Shown: positions 39,389-49,328, numbered from the stretch's first letter. The stretch: DNA of 64,000 bases from Synechococcus sp. AG-670-B23 (GCA_003209165.1 QCSL01000007.1:1-64000); one strand, 5' to 3'. Notes: generated from the sequence alone by a model not told the origin. Numbers and translations are program-made.

Positions 39389-41119
39389 TTGAAGCGTTTG
39401 CTTATGCGCGGCTACATCAACAAGATCAAAGCAGCCAATCAAGACGTCAAAACCGCTCTGGATGAGCACTGGAGGGCACAGAACGTAGTGCTGATAGTGG
39501 GTGCCGTGGGCGCGGTGACGCGCCTCATTGCAGCTCGAATCCAAGGCAAAGAGAAGGACCCGGCCGTTTTGGTGCTCGATCCTAAAGGGGAGTTCGTCAT
39601 CCCTTTGCTTGGAGGCCATTCAGCAGGCGCCGAACAACGTGCTCGGGAGATTGCGATTGACCTTGGCGGGCAGGCAGTGATCACGGGCGCTTGCGCCCAC
39701 GAAGGACGCCTCCCACTCGATGCCTTTGGGGAAGGCTGGGGCTGGAAACGAAGGGGGTCGGTGGCGAGTTGGCGCGATCTGATGTTGCGGCAGGCCCAGG
39801 GATCCAGCGTCAGCATTCACCAGAGCATCGGATGCACCGCCTGGCAGTGCCCCGAACAACAACCCTCTCTGCACAGCGTTGACCCCAACGTTGCGCCTGA
39901 GGCCGCTGATCTTGTGATTGGAGCCCGCCTCCAAGGTGATTGCCAGTGGCATCCCGCAACGCTCTGGATCGGTATCGGATGCGAACGCAACACCAGTCTT
40001 TCGCTGGTGGAGAAGGCCATTTCCGAGGCCTTGGCAATAGCAGGACTGGCGGAAGAGGCTGTCGCCGGCATAGCCAGCGCAGAGCGTAAATCCGATGAAC
40101 CGGCCCTGCAGCAACTAAGCCAGACGCGGGCATGGCCGTTCCGAACTTTTGCCGCTCAGACGCTGGCATCCGTTGATGTGCCAACCCCCTCCGAAGCCGT
40201 GCGCAAGGAAATGGGGACGGCTTCGGTGGCTGAAGCAGCGGCTTTGCTGGCTGCGGGCGACAAAGGCCATCTGATCCAGCAAAAGCGAATCAGCGGTCAC
40301 GCACCAGGTGAGCAGGGCGCCGTGACTGTGGCCATTGCCGAGGCTGCCATCCCATACGCGCCAGAGCGGGGCGAGCTGCACCTGGTGGGCAGTGGGCCGG
40401 GAGATCTATCCCTGCTCAGTGGAGACGCCAAAGCAGCCCTGTCCCGTTGTTGCGCCTGGGTTGGCTACAGCCTCTACCTCGATCTTCTGGAGCCCCTGCG
40501 GCAGCCGGATCAGGTCCGATTCGATGGCCAGCTCACCCGGGAGTGGGCCCGCTGTGCCGAAGCATTGCGCTTGGCCCAACAGGGAGCCAAGGTTGCTCTG
40601 ATCTCCTCCGGTGACAGCGGGATCTACGGCATGGCGGGTTTGGCCCTTGATCTGCTGCTCCAGCAACCCGAGCAGGACCGACCCACCTTCTCGGTGCATC
40701 CAGGTATTTCGGCCTTCCAGCTGGCCGCTGCCAGGGCGGGAGCGCCACTCATGCATGACTTTTGCTGCGTGAGCCTCAGCGATCGCCTCACGCCATGGAC
40801 CGTGATCGAAAAGCGACTGGAGGCCGCTGCAGCTGGAGATTTTGTCCTCGCCTTATACAACCCCCGCTCCAGGGAGCGTGATTGGCAGCTAGATCAAGCC
40901 AAAGAGATCTTGCTGAAACACCGCCCACCAACAACCCCGGTGATGCTGGCTCGGCAGCTGGGACGCGCGGAGGAATCCCGTCAGCTGACCTGTCTTGAGC
41001 AATTGGAGCCAGAATCAGTGGACATGCTCACGCTTCTTCTGATCGGAAACAGCAGCAGCCGTTCCGAGGATGGCTGGATGGTGACGCCGCGCGGGTACCC
41101 AGGGGGGAGTCTCCAATGA
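39389..41119 (+). CDS. cobJ: Fusion of CbiG-like domain and precorrin-3B C17-methyltransferase (CobJ/CbiH)
   Basis: CobJ/CbiH contracts the corrin ring in cobalamin synthesis, and CbiG opens the delta-lactone of the preceding intermediate. The first ~320 residues carry CbiG features (IGIGCERNTSLSLVEKAISEAL). The rest is a methyltransferase, from GELHLVGSGPGDLSLLSGDA through ISSGDSGIYGMAGL to the end. The first conventional start is TTG 39389, but in-frame sequence from CTG 39326 (NPTPNVLALGLGLSPSAQP) looks like the true CbiG N-terminus. No cobalamin riboswitch is visible before it. Confidence 0.9.
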   Translation: MKRLLMRGYINKIKAANQDVKTALDEHWRAQNVVLIVGAVGAVTRLIAARIQGKEKDPAVLVLDPKGEFVIPLLGGHSAGAEQRAREIAIDLGGQAVITGACAHEGRLPLDAFGEGWGWKRRGSVASWRDLMLRQAQGSSVSIHQSIGCTAWQCPEQQPSLHSVDPNVAPEAADLVIGARLQGDCQWHPATLWIGIGCERNTSLSLVEKAISEALAIAGLAEEAVAGIASAERKSDEPALQQLSQTRAWPFRTFAAQTLASVDVPTPSEAVRKEMGTASVAEAAALLAAGDKGHLIQQKRISGHAPGEQGAVTVAIAEAAIPYAPERGELHLVGSGPGDLSLLSGDAKAALSRCCAWVGYSLYLDLLEPLRQPDQVRFDGQLTREWARCAEALRLAQQGAKVALISSGDSGIYGMAGLALDLLLQQPEQDRPTFSVHPGISAFQLAAARAGAPLMHDFCCVSLSDRLTPWTVIEKRLEAAAAGDFVLALYNPRSRERDWQLDQAKEILLKHRPPTTPVMLARQLGRAEESRQLTCLEQLEPESVDMLTLLLIGNSSSRSEDGWMVTPRGYPGGSLQ

Positions 41120-41244
41120 GCACTGTTGGTTGCTGAAAGCCAGGAGATTGCATGGCAGCACAACCGCGAAGCAATCGGAGCCCTAATTTTCGATACCCAC
41201 CAGGGCTTCCATCAAGACCTCGCGGTGCTGCCCGAAGACATCAA

Positions 41245-41318
41245 TCGGGATGACAGGATTCGAACCTGCGGCCCCTTCGTCCCGAACGAAGTGCGCTACC
41301 AAACTGCGCCACATCCCG
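41245..41318 (-). tRNA. tRNA-Pro (CGG anticodon)
   Basis: On the minus strand these 74 nt fold into a cloverleaf: acceptor CGGGATG/CATCCCG with discriminator A, T arm on GGTTCGAATCC, and anticodon stem CTTCG/CGAAG around TTCGGGA, giving the anticodon CGG. It sits between cobJ and lipA, antisense to both. The lipA reading frame is open through it but that is chance. Confidence 0.94.
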
Positions 41319-41386
41319 AAGTTTCAATCTTAAAAGATCGATTCATCCGAGGTCGAAGCAGGAGCACCAGGGCACGGACTAAGGTC

Positions 41387-42277
41387 ATGAATAAAAGAAC
41401 CTTCGCCGTGCTCAAGCCGGAGTGGTTGCGCGTAAAAGCTCCGCAGCGCGAACGTATCGGCGCCGTGGCCGACCTACTACTGGACTTGAATCTCAATACG
41501 GTCTGCCAGGAGGCAAGCTGCCCCAACATCGGCGAATGCTTTGCAGGCGGCACTGCCACGTTTTTGATCATGGGGCCCGGCTGCACCCGCGCCTGCCCCT
41601 ACTGCGACATCGACTTCGACAAAAGCGTGCGCGAGCTCGATCCCACCGAGCCGCAACGGCTTGGGGAAGCGGTAGCCCGTCTGGGTCTGAAGCACGTGGT
41701 GATCACCTCGGTGAACCGCGACGATCTCGCCGATGGGGGAGCATCTCAGTTCGTGGCCTGCATCGAACAGGTGAAGCAAAGATCACCTCTCACCACGATC
41801 GAGCTGCTGATTCCCGACTTCTGCGGCAACTGGGATGCCCTGGCAACCGTGATGGCCGCCGCCCCCCACGTGCTGAACCACAACATCGAAACGGTGCCGC
41901 GAATGTACCGCTTGGCTCGGCCCCAGGGCATCTACGAACGCTCCCTCGAGCTGCTTCGACGGGTGCGGGATCAGTGGCCCAAGGCGTACAGCAAGTCGGG
42001 CCTGATGGTGGGCCTCGGGGAAACCGATGAGGAGGTGATCGAGACGCTTCGGGATCTGCGAAGTCACAAGGTCGACATCATCACCATCGGCCAATACCTC
42101 TCACCTGGCCCAAAACATCTGGCCGTCGATCGTTTTGTGACCCCGGCTCAATTCGAGACCTACAGAACAATTGGCGAAGAGGAGCTGGGCTTCCTCCAGG
42201 TGGTAAGCACACCACTCACCCGAAGCAGCTATCACGCCGCTGAGGTGCAACGGCTCATGGCCAGCCATCCCCGCTGA
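41387..42277 (+). CDS. lipA: Lipoyl synthase
   Basis: LipA inserts two sulfurs into octanoyl groups on carrier domains, using radical SAM chemistry. The 296-residue product has the auxiliary cluster Cys C40-X4-C45-X5-C51 ([12 protein letters not shown]) and the radical SAM CX3CX2C (C66, C70, C73, in CTRACPYC). The frame extends over tRNA-Pro, but ATG 41387 ([19 protein letters not shown]) is the family start. Its 3' end overlaps the YciI gene by 23 nt. Confidence 0.96.
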   Translation: MNKRTFAVLKPEWLRVKAPQRERIGAVADLLLDLNLNTVCQEASCPNIGECFAGGTATFLIMGPGCTRACPYCDIDFDKSVRELDPTEPQRLGEAVARLGLKHVVITSVNRDDLADGGASQFVACIEQVKQRSPLTTIELLIPDFCGNWDALATVMAAAPHVLNHNIETVPRMYRLARPQGIYERSLELLRRVRDQWPKAYSKSGLMVGLGETDEEVIETLRDLRSHKVDIITIGQYLSPGPKHLAVDRFVTPAQFETYRTIGEEELGFLQVVSTPLTRSSYHAAEVQRLMASHPR

Positions 42278-42563
42278 CGGGGATCCACTCCTGCACCTGC
42301 CAGGCCACCAGGCCGGCCCGGATCATCGGGTCGTTCTCAACCCACGCCAGAGCTTCGGGATAAGACGTCGCCTCAAAGATCAACAAGCCCCCACCACCAG
42401 GCCGCCGGTCTCCATCCACCAGGTAACCGCTGCGAACACAACGACCTAACGCAGCTTCCTGCACGACCCAACGGCGGTGAGCCTCCAAGGTGGGTCGCCG
42501 CTGCTCAACGGCCAGGGCGGCGGCGGCGACCGTGAAGGTTTCGGTCTTTACGAACCAAGCCAC
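42255..42563 (-). CDS. YciI-like family protein
   Basis: This 102-residue protein resembles the YciI-like family, a small dimeric alpha/beta ferredoxin-like fold of unclear role. Matching features are [21 protein letters not shown] near the middle and [29 protein letters not shown] in the second half. It lies 15 nt downstream of gltS on the same strand, so it is probably on the gltS transcript. It overlaps the lipA 3' end by 23 nt. Confidence 0.78.
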   Translation of the reverse strand: MAWFVKTETFTVAAAALAVEQRRPTLEAHRRWVVQEAALGRCVRSGYLVDGDRRPGGGGLLIFEATSYPEALAWVENDPMIRAGLVAWQVQEWIPVSGDGWP

Positions 42564-42578
42564 GGGCTGGCGAAGGGG

Positions 42579-45500
42579 TCAGGCCACCACAGCCTGCTTG
42601 TCGGCCAAGCCCATGGCGTCCCGCTCACTTGGGGGGACCAACACTTTGAAGCGATTCTTAGCCGCAGACCAGTCGGCCAAAAGAGCAGCAGCCTTCTCGC
42701 TTCCCGTATGAGCCACATGCTGTTCCAGCAGCCCCTTCAGTAGCGACTCCTGCTGATGGGTGGTGATGGCGCAGACCTCAACAATCTCAGGGTTCACCCG
42801 AGGTGCGACACGCCCCTCCTCATCGAGCAGAAAGGCCACACCGCCGGTCATGCCAGCGCCCACATTGCGGCCGGTGCTGCCAAGGACGACGACGACACCG
42901 CCGGTCATGTATTCGCAGCAGTGGTCACCAGCTCCCTCAACAACAGTGCGGGCACCGCTGTTGCGAACACCGAAGCGCTCGCCGGCTCGGCCATTGGCAA
43001 ACAGCTCACCTCCGGTGGCCCCGTAAAGGCAGGTGTTGCCGAGGATCACCTGATCCCCTGGAGAGGCGCAACCGTCTGATGGCACCAGGGTGATGCAACC
43101 GCTATTCATCCCCTTGCCCACGTAGTCGTTGGACTCGCCTTCAAGACGAACCTCCATTCCCTGCACCAGGAAGGCCCCGAAGCTCTGACCTGCAGCACCA
43201 CGGAAGGTGAGATCGAGCTTTCCCTTGAAGCCTCGGTTGCCATGGCGCTGGGCGATTTCACCGGCCAGACGGGCACAGACACTGCGATCGGTGTTTATGA
43301 TCTCGATTCTGCGGCTGGCGGAACCGTGGTTCTCCAGTACAGCCATCAGCTCAGCATCGGCGAGAAGCTGATCTTCAAGGATCGGTCCATTGCTGTGGGC
43401 CTGGTCGCTGTGGCGAAGCCAGGAGCGATCCTCTGCGCCGCTGATCGGAGCCAAAAGGCTGGAGAGATCCACACCCTTGGTCTTGGCCAGGTCGACCGAG
43501 CGGGCCTGGATCAGATCCGTGCGGCCGATCAGCTCCTCGAGGCGGGTGACGCCTAGCAGACTCATCAGCTGACGCACTTCCTCGGCGACGTACAAGAAGA
43601 AATTGACGACGTGCTCGGGAATGCCGGTGAAACGTTTGCGCAGGTTCTCCTTCTGCGTGGCGACACCCACAGGGCAGTTGTTGGTGTGGCAAACGCGGGC
43701 CATGACGCAGCCCTCGGCGATCATCGCGATCGAGCCGAACCCGTATTCCTCAGCGCCCAGCAGAGCAGCAATCATCACGTCCCAGCCAGTTTTCATCCCT
43801 CCATCGGCGCGTAGCAGAACCCGATCGCGTAGACCGTTCTCCACCAGGGAGCGATGCACCTCGGTGAGGCCCAGTTCCCAGGGACTGCCAGCGTGCTTGA
43901 TCGAACTCAGGGGAGATGCACCCGTGCCACCGTCATGACCGGAGATCTGGATCACATCCGCATTGGCCTTGGCCACACCCGCAGCGATGGTGCCGATACC
44001 AATCTCGGCCACCAGCTTCACGCTCACCGGAGCAGCGGGATGCACTTGGTGCAGATCATGAATCAACTGCGCCAGGTCTTCAATCGAATAGATGTCGTGG
44101 TGTGGCGGCGGTGAAATTAAGGCGACGCCTGGCTTGCTGTTGCGCAACCCAGCGATGTACTTGTCGACCTTGGGACCTGGCAGCTGACCGCCTTCACCGG
44201 GCTTGGCCCCCTGGGCCACCTTGATCTCCAGCTGCTTGCCACTGCGCAGGTATTCCGCCGTCACCCCAAAACGGCCTGAAGCCACCTGCTTGATCGCTGA
44301 GCAGGCGGTGTCACCGTTGCGCAGACCACCAATGCTTGGGAATGAGGCGGAACGGCCCTCCCCATCAACATCCTTGAGGATCTGGAAGCGCGCAGGATCT
44401 TCCCCACCTTCACCGCTGTTGCTCTTGCCGCCGATGCGATTCATCGCCACGGCCAGCACTTCATGGGCTTCGCGGGACAATGCACCGAGGCTCATCCCGC
44501 CGGTGCAGAAGCGGGTGGAGATGCTCTCCACGCTCTCCACTTGATCGAGGGGCACTGGGGTGGGAGCCAACTTGAACTCCAACAGGTCCCGCAGGGCCAT
44601 CACCGGACGGTTCTCCAACAGAGCCTTGTAGGTGGAGAAGTGGTCGTAACCAGGGCCCTGGGCTACCGCCTTGTGCAGCGCCTTCGAGAGTTCGGGATTG
44701 TTGCGGTGGTACTCAGCACCGCTGCGGTACTGAACAAATCCCATGAATTCGAGCTTGCTGCGGTTGAGCTCTGGGAAAGCCTTGGCATGCATCGAGAGCG
44801 TTTCGTTCGCCAGCTCGGCAAGAGTCATGCCGGCAACACGGCTGGTCGTCCCGGTGAAGGCGGTCTCAACCACTTCCGCACCCAGGCCGATCGCTTCAAA
44901 GATCTGAGCGCCGTGATAGCTGGCCAGCAACGAAATGCCGATCTTGGAGAGGATCTTGCGCAAACCGTTCTCCAGCGACTCTCGAACGTTGGCCTGAGCC
45001 TGATCGGCATCCAGGGCGGGCAACTTGCCCTGTTCGATCCGCTTCTTAGTCTTGGGGTGATCCAGCCAGTGGCGGGTGGTCTCCCAGGTGAGCCAAGGGC
45101 AGACAGCACTGGCGCCATATCCGATCAGGCACGCCATGTGATGGGTGCTCCAGCACTGGGCAGTATCCACCACCAGAGAGCACTGCAGCCGCAGCTTCTG
45201 GCGCAGCAGATGGTGATGGACAGCACCAACAGCCAGCAAAGCCGGCATCGCAAACGTTGTAGGGGTCAGCGGTGACGCCGCCCCAGTGCCGTCGACCCGA
45301 TCGGAGAGCACCAGCACCTGTGCACCGTCACGCACCGCCTGTTCCGCAACGCTGCACAAAGCCGCAATGGCCTGTTGCAGATCTCCTGCACACGACTCCA
45401 AAGCCACCTGAGTGGACACGGTCTTAACGGGTAAACCCTGGTGGCCGATTGCCACCAGTTCCGCCTCGTTCAAAACGGGCGTCTTCAGATGAATAACGGA

Positions 45501-47180
45501 GGCAGCTTCCGGCTGTGGCATAAGGGCGGGACAGCGTTCACCCAGATGCATCTCCAGGCTCATTACCAGCTTTTCCCTTAATGGATCGATCGGAGGGTTG
45601 GTGACCTGGGCGAAGCGCTGCTTGAAATAGTCGTAGAGGAGGTGGGGCTTGTCGGAGAGCACTGCAAGAGGGATGTCATCGCCCATGCAGTAGGTCGGCT
45701 CTTTGCCAAGGGCCGCCATGTCTTCGATGATCAGATCGAAGTCTTCGGCGGTAAAGCCCATCGCGGTTTGCAACCGCAGCAGGTCGAGTTCACCGACCTT
45801 TCGATCTTGGGTCCAGGGCTGGGGTGCTACACCACGACGGTGCTTCTGGAGCCAGTCGGCATAGGGGAAACGACGTGCCGCATCTTCCTTAACCGACCAG
45901 TTGTCGAGCAACTCGCCGCGTTCCAGATCAACAGCCACCATCTGGCCGGGGCCAAGACGCCCCTTCTGAACAATCGTCTTGTCGCTGAGATCCACCACGC
46001 CGGTCTCCGATCCCATGATGACGAAGCCGTCAGCGGTGGTGCACCAACGCGCCGGGCGCAGCCCATTGCGATCGAGCGTGGCACCCACCCGCTTGCCGTC
46101 GGTAAAGACCAACAGCGCCGGGCCATCCCAGGGTTCCTGAATTCCCGCGTTGAATTCGTACATTGCCGTCACATCAGGACGGCTGTCGAGGTCGGGCTGA
46201 TTGCGAAACGCTTCGGGCACCAGCGTGATCAGGCTATCGGTGATCGACCGCCCACTGCGCACCATCAATTCCAAGGTGGCATCCAGATTGGCGGAATCAC
46301 TGAAGGCAGGGTTCACCACTGGAATCAGGTCGTCGGCCGCCTCACCCCAGACGTTCTCGAGGCTGGCTTCAGACGCCTTGGCCCAGTTGAGGTTGCCCAG
46401 CAGGGTGTTGATTTCACCGTTGTGCCCCAGAAGCCGCATCGGCTGCGCCAGTGGCCAGCGCGGCAGGGTGTTAGTGCTGAAGCGACGGTGATAAACCGCA
46501 AAGCTCACCTCAAATCGCGGGTCCTGCAGATCGGCGTAGAACGGTGCAAGCACCTCGGATCGCACCATCCCCTTGTAAACAACCGTCCTGCTGCTCAAGG
46601 AGGCGACATAAACGTCCTGGGCCACCTCAGCACCGAGAGCAGCCCGCACACGTGCACCGATGCGCCGCCGCAACCGCAGCAGCTGCCCTTCAAACGCTGC
46701 GTCATCGACATCGCCATTAAGCACCCATTGCTCAATCGCAGGAGCCGTGGCACGGGCCAAGGGGCCGAGAACCGCAGGTTCGACAGGGACAGTTCGCCAC
46801 CCCAGAGGCTGCATGCCGAGGGCTCTGGCCTCTTCATCACACAGGCCTCGCACTTCAGCACGACGGCTGGCATCCGTCGGCATGAACATCATTCCAAGGC
46901 CCCGTGCTTCAGCCGCCTCGGACCAGACGGCTCTCAGATACGACCAGGGGATCTCACATAACACCCCTGCGCCATCGCCGGAGTCGCCATCTCCCCCGCA
47001 ACCACCACGGTGCTCCATGCAGCCCAGACCACGTAGTGCCTGCTCCAGCACCCAGTGGCTGGCCTGCCCCTGAAGCTGGGCCAGGAAACCAACGCCACAC
47101 GCATCCTTCTCGCCCGCAACAACCTCGGGTGCAGGGCTGTCGCAGTAAGGCCAGACAGCGGAACGAATGGCTTCAGACAT
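42579..47180 (-). CDS. gltS: Ferredoxin-dependent glutamate synthase (Fd-GOGAT)
   Basis: Fd-GOGAT makes two glutamates from glutamine and 2-oxoglutarate using reduced ferredoxin, completing ammonium assimilation. The 1533-residue product has the amidotransferase Cys (CGVGFLAQ, Cys28, exposed after removal of a 27-residue propeptide), an FMN-type domain and the 3Fe-4S Cys set CVMARVCHTNNC (CX5CX4C). The C-terminal GXGXG-repeat domain (GSTGRNVGAGMTGGV) ends it. The frame is open to 47279; ATG 47180 is the family start. No NAD(P)H-binding small subunit adjoins it. Confidence 0.97.
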   Translation of the reverse strand: MSEAIRSAVWPYCDSPAPEVVAGEKDACGVGFLAQLQGQASHWVLEQALRGLGCMEHRGGCGGDGDSGDGAGVLCEIPWSYLRAVWSEAAEARGLGMMFMPTDASRRAEVRGLCDEEARALGMQPLGWRTVPVEPAVLGPLARATAPAIEQWVLNGDVDDAAFEGQLLRLRRRIGARVRAALGAEVAQDVYVASLSSRTVVYKGMVRSEVLAPFYADLQDPRFEVSFAVYHRRFSTNTLPRWPLAQPMRLLGHNGEINTLLGNLNWAKASEASLENVWGEAADDLIPVVNPAFSDSANLDATLELMVRSGRSITDSLITLVPEAFRNQPDLDSRPDVTAMYEFNAGIQEPWDGPALLVFTDGKRVGATLDRNGLRPARWCTTADGFVIMGSETGVVDLSDKTIVQKGRLGPGQMVAVDLERGELLDNWSVKEDAARRFPYADWLQKHRRGVAPQPWTQDRKVGELDLLRLQTAMGFTAEDFDLIIEDMAALGKEPTYCMGDDIPLAVLSDKPHLLYDYFKQRFAQVTNPPIDPLREKLVMSLEMHLGERCPALMPQPEAASVIHLKTPVLNEAELVAIGHQGLPVKTVSTQVALESCAGDLQQAIAALCSVAEQAVRDGAQVLVLSDRVDGTGAASPLTPTTFAMPALLAVGAVHHHLLRQKLRLQCSLVVDTAQCWSTHHMACLIGYGASAVCPWLTWETTRHWLDHPKTKKRIEQGKLPALDADQAQANVRESLENGLRKILSKIGISLLASYHGAQIFEAIGLGAEVVETAFTGTTSRVAGMTLAELANETLSMHAKAFPELNRSKLEFMGFVQYRSGAEYHRNNPELSKALHKAVAQGPGYDHFSTYKALLENRPVMALRDLLEFKLAPTPVPLDQVESVESISTRFCTGGMSLGALSREAHEVLAVAMNRIGGKSNSGEGGEDPARFQILKDVDGEGRSASFPSIGGLRNGDTACSAIKQVASGRFGVTAEYLRSGKQLEIKVAQGAKPGEGGQLPGPKVDKYIAGLRNSKPGVALISPPPHHDIYSIEDLAQLIHDLHQVHPAAPVSVKLVAEIGIGTIAAGVAKANADVIQISGHDGGTGASPLSSIKHAGSPWELGLTEVHRSLVENGLRDRVLLRADGGMKTGWDVMIAALLGAEEYGFGSIAMIAEGCVMARVCHTNNCPVGVATQKENLRKRFTGIPEHVVNFFLYVAEEVRQLMSLLGVTRLEELIGRTDLIQARSVDLAKTKGVDLSSLLAPISGAEDRSWLRHSDQAHSNGPILEDQLLADAELMAVLENHGSASRRIEIINTDRSVCARLAGEIAQRHGNRGFKGKLDLTFRGAAGQSFGAFLVQGMEVRLEGESNDYVGKGMNSGCITLVPSDGCASPGDQVILGNTCLYGATGGELFANGRAGERFGVRNSGARTVVEGAGDHCCEYMTGGVVVVLGSTGRNVGAGMTGGVAFLLDEEGRVAPRVNPEIVEVCAITTHQQESLLKGLLEQHVAHTGSEKAAALLADWSAAKNRFKVLVPPSERDAMGLADKQAVVA

Positions 47181-47208
47181 AGGAAACTCAACCGGACGAT
47201 CGCATGGG

Positions 47209-47231
47209 TCTGCAGCTTCGAGCTCTGCAGA
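47209..47231. promoter_or_regulatory. Inverted repeat upstream of gltS
   Basis: TCTGCAG (47209-47215) and CTGCAGA (47225-47231) form a perfect 7-bp inverted repeat around CTTCGAGCT. It lies 28 nt upstream of the gltS ATG and 51 bp from the divergent gene at 47283. It may be an operator or a leader hairpin. It does not match the NtcA site GTAN8TAC. Confidence 0.45.
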
Positions 47232-47282
47232 AACCATCTCAAGGGACGATCCTAGGCAGGCGCCTCTCCACCAAGGCACTTC

Positions 47283-48968
47283 ATGCTGGCCTATCTCCCT
47301 CTCCCCGCGCCACCGCCTGAGCTTCGCCCAGTGGCAAACCAGAGCGGTGAAGAGGTACTTATCGGTCGAGAGCGCAGCAAAGCGGTTTGGCTCTTGAGGG
47401 GCAGCGACGCAGAACCAGAAGAACTTTGGCTGCCCCTGGAGGTTCTGGAATCTCTACTGGGTTTCAGGCGGGTGTCCCGCCTCGATGGAGAGGCACTGGA
47501 ATGGTTTGGTCGAACAGTCTCCTTGAACACATTGGCGACCAGTTCGCTCGGCGATGAAGTTGGCCTCGAGGTGAGCGACTGGCTTGCCGCAACTGGCGTC
47601 AGCTCCCAAGTGACGGGAAACACCTTGGAGCTTCGGCTGCCCCCTCCAACGGTGAACAACATGCGCCGCGGCAAGGGCTCAACAGCTGATCGTTTGGTGC
47701 TGGACCTGAACGGACCCGCTCTGGTTCAGCGGTTGAACGGCGACCTCTTGCTGGAGCTCAAGGTGTCACGGACCCAGCAGCGTCAACTCAAGGCATGGGG
47801 ACTCGCTCCACAGCAGCATTGCGATGGCGGCCTTGTGCTGCAGGGACAAGCCACAAAGCTGCGGAGCTTGAGCCTGGCGTCCCCCTGGCGGGTGGTGCTG
47901 GATGGCTTGCAGGGTAGAGGCCGCCTCCCTGCACAGAGCGCACGTCTGCCCCTCAGCCATCCAGCTTTGGCCGAATGGCTGAGAAGGGGCTTTGTCTTGG
48001 AGCAACGCACTATCAAGGTGGGGGTAAAACCCATTCAGGTGTTTCGTGCCGGCGGCGACCTGAGCCGCCTCGGCATCACCCTTCAGCCCCTGGTCAAACC
48101 CGAGCAGCAACAGGGCCTGCGTTTTCTGCCTCAGCTCTCAAAATCCACAGGGGCGCTGGTCGCCGTGAATGGAGGCTTTTTCAACCGAATCAACCAACTT
48201 CCCCTGGGGGCCCTGCGGCATCAAGGGGTCTGGCTGTCCGGTCCGATCTTGAACCGCGGCGTGATCGCTTGGGGGAGCTCAGGAGATCTGCAGTTCGGCC
48301 GGCTGCGGCTGAACCAGACCTTGCAGGTAAACAACGGTCGCCGTTGGAGCCTCATGACACTCAACAGCGGCTACGTCCAGAAGGGTCTGAGCCTCTACAC
48401 ACCTGCCTGGGGTCCCCGCTATAGGGCCCTGAGCGGCCAAGAGGAAGCTTTGTTGATTCGCGGCGGCCGCGTCGAGACAACGTTCGACCAGCCCAGCCTT
48501 CAACGTGGCATCGCCATCCCCAAAGACGCTGCATTGGTGGTCGCCCGCGGGCGCTCGCCCCTGCCCGCTCAGCCTGGTGATCAGATCCGGGTGAGATCAA
48601 GATCTAGCTCCCCCCTTGCCCAACATCCCAATGTTCTGGGCGGCGGTCCGCTGCTGATGCAGAGCGGCCGAGTAGTGCTGAATGGACGTCAGGAAGGGTT
48701 TAGTCCAGCCTTCATGAGCTTGGCGGCACCACGAACAGTGGTGGCTCAGGGGCCCAGCGGCCAATGGCTGATGACCTTGCGTGGTGTCTCTGGCAGTGAT
48801 CCCACCCTTGTGGAGACTGCCCTGGCCGCCCAGCAACTGGGACTGCGCGATGCCTTGAACATGGATGGCGGCAGTTCGACCACCCTTGTGGTCGGAGGAC
48901 AAACCGTGATGAACGGCCGAAGCAGCACCCCGAGAGTCCACAACGGCCTTGGACTCACCCCCCTCTGA
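47283..48968 (+). CDS. Phosphodiester glycosidase (NAGPA) domain protein
   Basis: This 561-residue protein has a C-terminal NAGPA-type domain, named from the human enzyme that uncovers mannose-6-phosphate; bacterial members are found near exopolysaccharide genes. Marks are VAVNGGFFNRINQLPLGAL, NVLGGGPLLMQSGRVVLNG and DALNMDGGSSTTLVVGG (near 520), plus a closing NGLGLTPL. The N-terminal ~250 residues are unlike it and look like a substrate or partner domain. No signal peptide is seen. The gene diverges from gltS. Confidence 0.78.
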   Translation: MLAYLPLPAPPPELRPVANQSGEEVLIGRERSKAVWLLRGSDAEPEELWLPLEVLESLLGFRRVSRLDGEALEWFGRTVSLNTLATSSLGDEVGLEVSDWLAATGVSSQVTGNTLELRLPPPTVNNMRRGKGSTADRLVLDLNGPALVQRLNGDLLLELKVSRTQQRQLKAWGLAPQQHCDGGLVLQGQATKLRSLSLASPWRVVLDGLQGRGRLPAQSARLPLSHPALAEWLRRGFVLEQRTIKVGVKPIQVFRAGGDLSRLGITLQPLVKPEQQQGLRFLPQLSKSTGALVAVNGGFFNRINQLPLGALRHQGVWLSGPILNRGVIAWGSSGDLQFGRLRLNQTLQVNNGRRWSLMTLNSGYVQKGLSLYTPAWGPRYRALSGQEEALLIRGGRVETTFDQPSLQRGIAIPKDAALVVARGRSPLPAQPGDQIRVRSRSSSPLAQHPNVLGGGPLLMQSGRVVLNGRQEGFSPAFMSLAAPRTVVAQGPSGQWLMTLRGVSGSDPTLVETALAAQQLGLRDALNMDGGSSTTLVVGGQTVMNGRSSTPRVHNGLGLTPL

Positions 48969-49001
48969 GACCTGCAACAGTGGGGGCCCGAGAAACTGAG
49001 C

Positions 49002-49328
49002 ATGGCTGCCAATCTGCGGTTGACCGCTGCCGCTGCTGCAGAGCTAGGGCGACAGGCGGCCGTTGCTGGCACTCCGGGGCAGATGCATCTCGATCTCACT
49101 CCCGGGGAGTGTGCGCAACATGTGTTGCGCATCCGGGCCGGACATTTGGCCGGTGTGGCCATAGCAAGGGCCGATGGCGTGACCCTGCACGCCCCCGCAA
49201 ATCAGCTCAAATTACTTGAAGGCCTATGCCTGGACTACCGCGGCGACCTGAGTGGGGGCGGATTTCTGATCCGAACCGGCGATGGTGTTGAACCCTGTGC
49301 CTGCGGCAGTGCCTTCAGCCGCATCTAA
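49002..49328 (+). CDS. Divergent HesB/IscA-like iron-sulfur assembly protein
   Basis: This 108-residue protein resembles the A-type Fe-S carriers IscA/SufA/HesB. The second half, LEGLCLDYRGDLSGGGFLI then EPCACGSAF, matches the family end with its CXCG pair (Cys99, Cys101). The first conserved Cys, normally in a GGCSG turn, is missing: the aligned segment reads RIRAGHLAG. Other Cys (37, 76) are at unusual places. It may still bind a cluster or iron, or have lost that role. It lies 72 nt before rpsL. Confidence 0.7.
   Translation: MAANLRLTAAAAAELGRQAAVAGTPGQMHLDLTPGECAQHVLRIRAGHLAGVAIARADGVTLHAPANQLKLLEGLCLDYRGDLSGGGFLIRTGDGVEPCACGSAFSRI

Noticed and set aside
39311-39389. Cobalamin riboswitch before cobJ
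   Set aside because: No room (78 nt) and no B12-box-like sequence was seen.
45642-46961. 439-codon plus-strand open frame
   Set aside because: It runs antisense to gltS, has no recognisable domain and is a product of codon bias in a GC-rich gene.
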